From positions 3,207,001 through 3,271,000 of the forward strand of contig NC_037638.1 in the NCBI RefSeq assembly GCF_003254395.2: 64,000 nt of DNA, in the 5' to 3' direction. Below are positions 55,736 through 64,000 of the stretch, one piece after another; within the stretch, counting starts at the first letter, position 1; the number at the start of each line of letters is the position of its first letter. The translations under genes were made by a program, and so were the position numbers. The notes beneath the pieces are model-generated. The model ran no database searches. It was not told the origin of the DNA and was given only the letters and a program-made list of their open reading frames with translations. The DNA is from Apis mellifera (Eukaryota; Arthropoda; Insecta; Hymenoptera; Apidae).

Positions 55736-57136
55736 TATTATCCTGAATTGTTTTTCTACATATTCGCAGTGATTCTAAGTATATAGTTAACAAAGAATAT
55801 TTATTAACATGTACATAATTTATATCGTTAATTTTTTTTTATTTATTATATGATGTAATATATAAGATCTTTCATCTAAATTGAAAAATTAAGAGGATAT
55901 CTTACTTGAGAAAATAATTATATATATAGAAATTTTAATTGCATTTTTAATATCTATTATGTATTAATATCCATATTTACACAAATTAAATATTATGTAT
56001 ATTTTTTATAATAGATTTTTATGCATGCAGCATCCTGTTTTTAAATGTTATGTAGATGAAATACAGGAAAAACTTAATATTTAATGAAAGTTTTTATCTC
56101 ATTTTAAAATAAAAAAAAATAAAAATTGAAGCTTTGTTAAAATTTTTAATCAATATATTAAACAATAACATTAATTAAATATCAACGCCAAGATTTTCTT
56201 AAATGTATAAATTTTCTAATTTGTACAGTAAATATAAATAAGAAAAGCTAATAATGAGAGAAAGATAGAGATAGTGTAAAAATTCAGGAATCAACGCCAT
56301 CTCCAGAATGGCGCAAATGAAATTAAATAAGCAAAGATAACAAACATTAAGAGAAAGATAGAGATAGAGTAAGAATTGATTATTAGCGCCATCTCTGGAA
56401 TGCTAAAAACATTTCTTTAAAAACAGGATAAGATAGAATAAGAATTGAACATCAGCGCCATTTTTTGAATTTAACTTTTAAAGAGTTACCTTTGATACTT
56501 GTAAGATGACGCTAGTGATCAATTCTTATATCTCTCTTTTTTTTCTATTTGCTATCTTTATCATTTATTTGTGTTTCATTTACGCCACTCTAGAGATGGC
56601 GCTGATTTCACAATTTTTATCCTATCTCTATCCTTTACGAATTATTATTTGCTTTCTTTGTTTGTTTGACACATACTATAAATAAGATACAAATTAAACA
56701 CATTTTATTTCCCTTTCAACATTACAATATATTTTAATTTTTTGAATTTAAAATTTTTAATTTAATTAATATTTAAATATGTACAGATTTTTAAATATCT
56801 TTATAAAAAGTAATACAATATTCTAATAATTCAATATATAATGAATTGTATGAATATATTATGTGAATATATTTACTTTAAATAAAAAAAAAAAAAGATA
56901 TCGATTCAAAGCGAATTTATTTATTTACAATATGTACAAATATGAGATATCTTTAGATCAAATTCTTTCAAAATTCTTAATAATACAAAGAATTATATAC
57001 CTGAAATATAAATCTAAAATGTTCTAAATTGCACAAAATTTCTACTTTTGATTAAATTAATTGTATGACATTTAAAAATATCGTGATATATATTCCTGGA
57101 ATTAATTCTATTAGAAATAAATTCACTAAATAAAAA
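55736..57136. other. intergenic stretch with a dispersed CGCCATCT repeat
   Basis: AT-rich spacer between the two Cys/Pro-rich genes. Its only structured part is the repeat cluster at 56249-56640, listed separately. No exon or RNA gene is supported. Confidence 0.5.
56249..56640. repeat. five copies of a 50-60 bp element with a CGCCATCT core, three direct and two inverted
   Basis: Direct copies (AGAAAGATAGAGATAGAGTA, then about 20 bp, then GCGCCATCTCTGGAAT) have cores at 56294-56302, 56386-56394 and 56455-56463. Inverted copies have cores at 56504-56512 (AGATGACGC) and 56594-56602 (AGATGGCGC), followed by the reverse of the GATAGAGATAG segment. The core AGATGGCGC fits the central part of the CTCF motif (AGRKGGCRS). 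The first core also forms CGCCAT with ATGGCG 13 bp away. It may be an insulator-like site or a small mobile repeat. Confidence 0.7.
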
Positions 57137-57605
57137 ATGTCTTCTTACGAAAACACGAAGCCTAGCACACTACCTCCACGATGTTATCATTGCAAACCTC
57201 CACCATTTTATTGCCCGAAATATGGCTGTCCACCCCCGCAACAATATCCACCTTCGAAATATTTTTGTCCTTCTCCATGTCCACCTTTTGTACGTTATAT
57301 ATATTTATATAATATAAATTAAAATTATATTTTATATTATATTATCTTCAAAAATATATTTCACAATAAAATCCTATTTTTTTTATTTCCAGATATGCAG
57401 GCCACGACCAGAACCTCCACCGAAACCACCAACTCTGTACATAGTAAATTGTTTACCACCTCCTGATCCACCGACTCCTAAATGCACACCACCAAAGTTA
57501 GTTCCACCGCCATCATGCGTACGTTATTGTATCACTGATATATGTGGAAAATCGTGCTATTGTCCTCGCTACTTTTCTGATCCTCCGTGCACGAAATGTT
57601 GTTGA
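57137..57605 (+). CDS. small Cys/Pro-rich protein, 121 aa, two exons
   Basis: Exons 57137-57289 and 57393-57605, phase 0 (CCTTTT before GTACGT; TTTCCAG before ATATGC). The start is MSSYENTKPSTLPPRCYHCK; the end is PPCTKCC followed by TGA. The protein carries 17 cysteines and a large share of proline (PPPFYCP, CPSPCPPF, PEPPPKPP, LPPPDPP). The Cys-rich end contains CGKSCYCPRYF. It has no signal peptide, so a disulfide-linked or keratin-like structural role inside a cell type such as sperm is possible. The neighbours are a similar 97-aa protein upstream and RSPH1 392 bp downstream, all on the same strand. Function unknown. The open frame, splice phase and biased but coherent composition make the gene model solid. 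Confidence 0.75.
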
Positions 57606-57997
57606 CTATTGAGAAGACTAAAAATTATATTGTATTTCGTATTTTTAATTATTTTACTGTGTATAAATTATAAAAAAAATGTGAGACTTTGATATTATAA
57701 TAACATAATTGTTACATTGTATATAACATATACAATGGGATTGAAAGCGATTAACGAAGATTATTGTTTATAAAAATTTATTTATGTGTTAAATATTACA
57801 TCCTTTGTTATAAATTTTCAAATAATTAATATATAATAATAACAATGAATGATACAGATGATTTAATATTTTATAACCAAACTTTCGTTAAATGTCAATC
57901 AGTCTGATGACTGAAACAGTAACAAAACAAAAATCAATTTTAAAGAAATTCGTTTATACGTAATTTAAAGGGATAGAAAGCATATAAAGAAAATAAA

Positions 57998-60691
57998 ATG
58001 TTAGAAAATCCGGAATTAATCGGTGAAAGAGGAGAAGAGGAGGCAAATCCTTTAGGAGTAAGTAATTCTTATTCCAAATAATAGATTATTATATTAATCC
58101 TCATAATATTTTTTAGAATTATATTTATTCATTCATTACTCTTATCTTCCAAATCTTTCTACAGATCTGATTATATCCCAAATAAATTTTAATCAAATTC
58201 AAAATTGAGATTGTCATTTTAATATAAAATTTGGTAAACTAAGGTTAAAAATAATTTGAAAAACGGAATGAATAATAAAACGAAGTGTGATATAATTATA
58301 GTTGTATGAAGGCGAACGAAATGAAAAAGGGGACAGACACGGCCGTGGCAAAGCATTGCTTCCAAATGGCGATATGTACGTCGGCCAATATTGCAAAGGA
58401 TTGAGACACGCTCGAGGCTTGTACGTGTTTAAAAACGGTGCTCGATACGATGGCGAGTGGCGGCAAGGTGTAAAATACGGCCAAGGAACATTTTGGTATC
58501 CCGATGGAACGCGATACGAGGGTAAAAAAAATGTTAAAAGAACCATTATTTTTTTGGAATTTTCTAATTTAATATATTCTTTTTAAACTGCAAAAAGTAA
58601 ATATCAGAAAAATTTCATTTCCATATCATTTTTCCACTTACTTTAATATTTCTTTTAATTAGATTCAAATATGTTTATTAGATTCAATCGGATTTGTTCT
58701 TTTAAAATAAAATCATTACTTTGGAAGATAATAATAAATATCTTTCAAAGTTTCTTTTATTTATAAAAAAATTATTATATGCATTAAAAAAATGTATAAT
58801 CCAGTTTTGAAAAGCTATAATCAAGACTTAAAACTCTATACAATATAAACATTATCTTTTTGAAGATAAACATGACAAATTATAAAATAGAAAAAGGAAA
58901 AGAGGAAATGTTTGATGCACTGTGTGCAGATTAGCCTCGTGTTCCGCAGGCGAATGGAAACGCGACACGAAATATGGTTTCGGCGTGTATTACTATATAA
59001 ATGGGGACGTTTACGAGGGATCTTGGAAGAAAAATCTTCGACACGGTATGGGATCTTACCTTTACGCCAGCACGAATACAAAATTTATGGGCACGTGGAT
59101 TAAGGATCGCATGCAAGGACCCGGCCAGTTAATTCATCCACGGCATCGATTCCACGGATTTTGGGAGCTCAATTTGGTAAGAAATTTTGATATTTTTTTT
59201 ACGATTATTAACAACATTATTGTTTAAAAAAATTATTGAGAAAATGTAATAATCACAGCCTTATGGTCGAGGATGCTTCACTTTCGAAAATGCTTGCATG
59301 CAACATGGCCATTACGTGCACGTGAAAGATCCTGATTACGATGAGACAAAGGAAATTGCCGAGGTGATAAAATCAATTTCTTAAAACTGATAGTAATAAT
59401 TTTACAATTCATTACGTGAAAATCAAGTTTAAGTTTTTTTTTTTTTTTTTTTAATTAAGATATCAAATAAATTCTCTTTATATTTGTTTATTGACATTGT
59501 AATAATTTTGGGTACAGGAAGTAGTAGAGCCACCATCACCAGAGCCTACTGCGGTAGAAACTGAAGCAGAGACAGATGTCACGGGGACCGAGATTACAAA
59601 ACCGGAAGTTAAACCTAAACCTTTTGAAGCACCTCGTTTGAAGAAAGGTATTATCGCGTTGTGGCGTGCGCGTTGTATCACACCGTACAATCCTGATTTG
59701 TTACCGCCCGAGCCGGTACCTTTGCAAGAGGAGGTAAGAACATTCATAATTAATTTTTTTGAAAATTTATAAAAAATGATCTGAGCGAAAAGATCAAATC
59801 TTCTTTCTCTAAGATCAAATTTTTTGTAAGAATTTTTAAAATTAATTTAATTTTGAACGATATTAAAATAATTTTAATACGCGAAAGATAAATTTTGTAG
59901 AAAAAAAAAGTTATCGCGAAATATTCAATTGGAAGAGATTTAAATTATTCTATTTTTGCAGTTTTAAGGGTTAAATAAAAATTATATGGAACTTATAACT
60001 CATTTTATTTATTTATGATATTATTAACACGGTATATTTTTAAATCGTTTAATTAACTATCTAAAAGGGAAATTGTGATATCTTACATTGTTTAAGAATT
60101 TATTAGAGAATTAATCGAATTCAAATTTTGAAAGTGTACAAAAAATTTATAATTGTATATATATCTATGTATATCTATGTATATATATCTAAACGTGTGT
60201 TAAAAATTTTTAAGATACATTCAACTATATTTCTATTATATATCTTTAACTATGATTTTATTTTAAAAAATGGCAGGTTGTTTCTTCTCGCTTATTTTCG
60301 ATTTTTTTTTTTTTTAAATAATTGTCATGTATAATCATATTATAAATATCACTTTTAAGAGAATTTCGAAGAATTAATTTAAAATATCTAAAATATACTA
60401 TAGTATATTATCTAAAACATAACATTAAATTATTATTGCATTATTAATTTTACATTGTTTTGGAAATATTAAATTCAAGATGAATTAAAAAAGATTTTAG
60501 TTAAATTAAAAAAATTAATTAATCTCTTAATTCATAATTTTTAGATATCTGTAGATTCACTAATAGACAAGTGTTCAGAGGATTTATCAATAGCACCAGA
60601 ACAATTCTTGAAATATGAAGATGAATATGAAGGTGAAGGGGAAATCTATTATGAAGAAGATTATCCTATACCATCTCCTAAATTAACTTAA
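57998..60691 (+). CDS. radial spoke head 1 homologue (MORN-repeat axonemal protein), 324 aa
   Basis: Exons 57998-58057, 58302-58521, 58950-59176, 59259-59363, 59518-59733 and 60545-60691 (TAA). Phases agree at every junction (0, 1, 0, 0, 0). After an acidic start (MLENPELIGERGEEEANPLG) come about six MORN repeats of 23 residues between 21 and 158: YEGERNEKGDRHGRG, YVGQYCKGLRHARG, YDGEWRQGVKYGQG, YEGEWKRDTKYGFG, YEGSWKKNLRHGMG and FMGTWIKDRMQGPG. HGFWELNLPYGRG continues toward QHGHYVHVKDPDYDE, matching the end of the RSPH1 repeat region. The C-terminal third is acidic and Pro/Glu-rich. In animals RSPH1 is part of the radial spoke head of motile 9+2 axonemes; in insects this means mainly the sperm flagellum. 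Length is close to the human protein (309 aa). An earlier acceptor at 58929 would bring a stop codon, so 58950 is chosen. Confidence 0.92.
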
Positions 60692-60827
60692 TTAGAATAA
60701 TCAAATATGAAAACATAATTTCTTCCCCTAATGGGAAGAATTAAATATTTATATGACTCGATTTCAATGTACTTTAAAAAGTGTTTAAAAAGTGTTTATA
60801 TAATTCAATTCGTTATCCGTGTCTTTC

Positions 60828-60833
60828 AATAAA
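60828..60833 (+). terminator. polyadenylation signal of the RSPH1 gene
   Basis: AATAAA lies 137 nt after the stop codon, in the context GTCTTTCAATAAAGAG. It is the first canonical hexamer on the sense strand in a good position. Confidence 0.55.
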
Positions 60834-61528
60834 GAGAAAAAATTGTAACAAATCCTAGAAATGTAAAAATTCATTGCTCGCGAAAATAAAATTTTACCTT
60901 ATTTTATATACAATATAATCGTATTGAATAATATCACTCTAACTCTTTATATATTGTGACAAGAAAAATGTTACAGAGATATATTCCTATTCGAATATTC
61001 CTCCACGATTGAAATAATAAAAATATATAAAAAAATAATTATGATAAAATATAAAATATTGTATTTATATGTTTACACGCATGCGCGCATGCGATTGTTA
61101 CATCATTCACATGGTTAGGCAAAAACGCAACATGTTTTTAAGCAGTTTATTTAGGAAATTATAATAACAAATGTGCGTATGTGCCCATAATACGAGACAA
61201 TGTAAAGAACGTATTTTACAGGCACGCATAGGTCTTTGTTCGAAAGTTTCATTTGCAAAGTATTCAATGTGTAAGTGTATGTATATGTAAGTATGTACGT
61301 ACGTGTAATACATTAAATATCAGCAACAAATAGAACGAGGGTATGTGTTCATAATATTAGCTAAGCGTACGCTCAAGATAATTGCAGTCTATTCAGTTTT
61401 TTTTTTAATCGAAAGATCAATTTTATTATATATATATATTAATCATGTACTTAAATTACGCAAGAGATTTTCGTGTCCTCTATATCCTTGGAAAGCGCAA
61501 GCTCGCTCGTTATCATTCGTTAAGGTTC

Positions 61529-62084
61529 CTTTTTTTTTCTTTTTTTTCTTTTTTTTCTTTTTTTAATTATTATTACTTCTTTTTCCCTTTTATGGCATAC
61601 AAGCGTGTATATTTCAAAAGTACGTTCGTCAATAGTAACACGTAAATAGATAACTATATATATATATATATAGAAAGAGAGAAAGAGATATGATTTCGAA
61701 GTATATTTACAATATATTGATTGAACCGGACTTAAATAGGAAGACGAAAAACGTTGTCTTGAAAAATACAGATAAAGAATATTATATTAAAGTGGAAGAA
61801 ACGTTTTTTTTTTCTTTTTTTTTTCTCTCTCTTTTTTTTCTTTTTTTTTCTTTTTTTTTTTTTTACATTAATAAAACGTCGAGAAATACATTTTGTTTTT
61901 TCAATCGAAAGTAGTTCTCCATCCTCGCTACATTAATAACCTAAATAATCCAATCAAATGCGACGATTTTCTTAAAAATTGTTTTTTTTTTTTTTTTTTT
62001 TTCTAACGATACTAATAAATACTGGCATTCAAATGTTTCGAAATACTAAAAGGAGCGAGTGAGTTTAATATACATATGTATATT

Positions 62085-62118
<34 letters not shown>

Positions 62119-62715
62119 GTTTACCCCTTAATTTTCAAACGAGTCTTTATAAAACGGTTATTCGACTACATTGACATAAAGGCTCAATGGAGGTCGAAAG
62201 GTTTTAAAAGGACGGAGGAGAGGGCAAAGGAATAAAAAACGTGTTTTGCGAAGTATCGCAGTCTTTTAACAATAAGCTATTTATACAAGTGAATATGACT
62301 ATCTTCACTTGTAGAAGAACTGTTAAACAGCTGCCGTTTAATTAAACGCCATTAAAGTAGTTGTGTATCATGTTTTAGCGCGTTGACGACGGTAAAATTT
62401 TTTTCTTATATGTTATCACAGTGTTCGATGACACTCTCGTGTTAGAATATTTTTTTTTTTTTTTCTTTTTCTTTTTTATGACACGTCCTGAGATTCTACT
62501 CAAGTTAAGAATATCCATACGAATTGAATATCGATACGGAGTAATCGATGTTGATAGCAAAATACTTCGCTCTACAACTTTGCGATTTCTTGGCACAATA
62601 TCAAAAGAATTCGCGATTATTGCGAAATATCCACAGCCCTGAATTGGTTAAAGCATCAACTATTTTTTTCTTTCTTATTTTTTTTTCTTTTCTTTTTTTT
62701 TTCTTTTTTCCTTCC
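61529..62715. repeat. cluster of long T homopolymer tracts
   Basis: T-rich tracts occur at about 61529-61566, 61805-61864, 61982-62002, 62450-62477 and 62665-62705. Several are interrupted only by single C residues. This density is higher than elsewhere in the window. Confidence 0.85.
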
Positions 62716-63102
62716 CTCCAATACCAATTTTAAGAAATCAATCAATTTTGCTATATCCGTTTGACATGATTCATAGCAAAAGTCGCCTTAATTGAGATTA
62801 TTGAATCAAATACGCTACGAAAAATCAAGAAATGTGTTATCATGAATTGATTACAAAATAAAATTTTAATATTCGAGCGCATTTTAGTGTGCATTTAGAT
62901 GTGCAAACGATCCGTTTGTAGATTGTTGTTTTAAGCATCTCAGGTACGTAAAGCGTGGACGAAATTTTGTGCCCTGTTATGATGTGATTTTTTATATCCA
63001 CAAAAAATTTTTGTTCTTCATTTCGCAAAATTTGTCGTTTTGTTCCCAAAATAATAGATTTTTGAACGACTATTTTTCCCTTTAAAGTGAGATCATGTTA
63101 CT

Positions 63103-64000
63103 TTACATTAGATCAGGAGGTGGTCTTTGAAATGCGATGCTTGCTACCGAAATGCTGCAAAAACCGGCAGTTATCACTCCGAGAAATATGTAAACAGCCG
63201 TAATTAACCAAAAGGCAAATAAATATAATGTTTTGTTACAATATTTGCCAAGAGCTGGATCATAATTTGGCTCATATTCCTTATATACCCACATTGAGCC
63301 TGTAGACAAAGATAAAAAATATAGAAATAAGAATTTTAAACATTTAATATATATGTAAATTTTTATATTACTGACCTATAATAAACCAGCCAAGCATAAA
63401 ACAATTAATTAATGTTTGTGTTGGAGATTGTCGTATTCTTTCTTCGTCTCTTTCTTCTTGACGTTGCCGTACTCTTGCAGATAAATGTAATAACTGTTTA
63501 AAAACACCAAAACCACCACCCACTAATAAATAAACAGGAATATATTCTCCTTGTGGACAATCATAAAGATAAAGTCCTCCAATGACCATCATACATATTG
63601 GAACTACTATTGTTACTCCTAAGATAATAGTACATCCAACTGAAATTATCAAAATATTAAATTAATAACTCTTTATATTGAAATTGAAAGCATTAATTTA
63701 TTATTTTTTACTTACTAGTGCCTAAAAGTAAGACGATAATATTTTTCAAAAAATCAAATACTCCTTTTGAAACTTTATGTGCTTCCCTCATACGACCAAA
63801 TAATGAATCATAGGATGGAGGAGGAGCTAAACAGAAAAAAACAATAATATTATATATAGCTAATATTTTCATTTGATTAATGAGTTGATAATTCCTAATA
63901 AAACTAAGACTTTTTTTTATTAAAAATATTATTTACCATTTGGATCTATAGCTTCTTCATAAGAAGGAGGTGCACCACAATCATTACTCAAAGTAGATGG
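63103..64000 (-). CDS. TMEM272-like four-helix membrane protein, 3' part (cut by window end)
   Basis: Minus-strand exons: 63937 to beyond 64000, 63716-63826, 63376-63639 and 63103-63299 (TAA stop). All three internal junctions are phase 1. The visible protein starts in PSTLSNDCGAPPSYEEAIDP, then PPPSYDSLFGRMREAHKVSK, giving two PPSY (PPxY) motifs that typically bind WW-domain ubiquitin ligases. Four hydrophobic segments follow: around FLKNIIVLLLGTIGCTIILG; IVVPICMMVIGGLYLY; a longer region ending FMLGWFIIGSMWVY; and YLFAFWLITAVYIFLGVITA. CPQGEYIPVYLLVGGGFG is the stretch that recalls TMEM272. Between helices lies a basic/acidic segment (RQRQEERDEERIRQS). The protein ends FQRPPPDLM. The N-terminus and promoter are outside the window. 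The function of the family is poorly known. Confidence 0.75.

Larger units (their letters stand above)
60692..63102. other. intergenic region between convergent RSPH1 and TMEM272-like genes
   Basis: It contains the RSPH1 poly(A) signal, a CG-rich 16-bp palindrome at 61078-61093, a cluster of long T tracts between 61530 and 62715, and a TA run at 62079-62111. T tracts on the plus strand are A tracts on the minus strand. No exon is supported. It presumably holds the 3' UTRs of both neighbours. Confidence 0.5.

Noticed and set aside
58930..58949. Earlier acceptor for the third RSPH1 exon (after TGTGTGCAG at 58929)
   Set aside because: It would place a TAG stop directly in frame; the acceptor at 58949 restores the MORN repeat YEGEWK.

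Overview
The window looks like nuclear DNA of a hymenopteran insect, most likely a honey bee (Apis). It is very AT-rich, with long A/T, AT, TC and TG tracts and scattered islands of CpG-rich sequence. Coding exons are short and bounded by GT/AG introns. The one gene I recognise with near certainty is the insect Notch regulator numb. The species is an inference from composition and from the overall look of the proteins; no database was searched.

Layout, left to right. (1) 1-6 kb: mostly non-coding, with one candidate minus-strand first coding exon at 3047-3104 whose partners are not in the window. (2) 6.1-12.4 kb, minus strand: a four-exon gene for a secreted mucin-like protein of about 1203 aa. 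It has a signal peptide on its own tiny exon, an N-terminal six-cysteine helical domain resembling the insect TsetseEP (DUF725) family, and a very long Ser/Thr/Gly repeat. All three introns are phase 0 and a TATA box sits just upstream. (3) 12.4-26 kb: non-coding, with a higher-order repeat (14.4-15.6 kb), a TCGGGC decamer array and CpG-rich patches. (4) 26.3-49.8 kb, plus strand: numb. A short exon at 26319-26393 supplies a myristoylatable MGN start. An 18 kb intron full of repeats follows, then eight exons (44516-49846) carry the PTB domain and the endocytic C-terminal motifs. The downstream 4-5 kb looks like a long 3' UTR with several Pumilio-type motifs. (5) 55.3-60.7 kb, plus strand: two small Cys/Pro-rich two-exon genes and a six-exon radial spoke head 1 (RSPH1, MORN-repeat) gene. 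They may form a small sperm/axoneme cluster. A repeated CGCCATCT motif in both orientations lies between the first two. (6) 63.1-64 kb, minus strand: the 3' part of a four-helix membrane protein gene (TMEM272-like) with two PPSY motifs, cut by the window end.

The genes do not form one pathway. Numb is an intracellular cell-fate regulator. The mucin-like gene is a secreted product, probably of an epithelium. The RSPH1 neighbourhood suggests flagellar function. The most unusual element is the TsetseEP/mucin gene. Its true start lies 1.4 kb upstream of a pyrimidine tract that mimics a signal peptide when read as open frame. I saw no tRNA, rRNA, CRISPR array or recognisable intact transposon.
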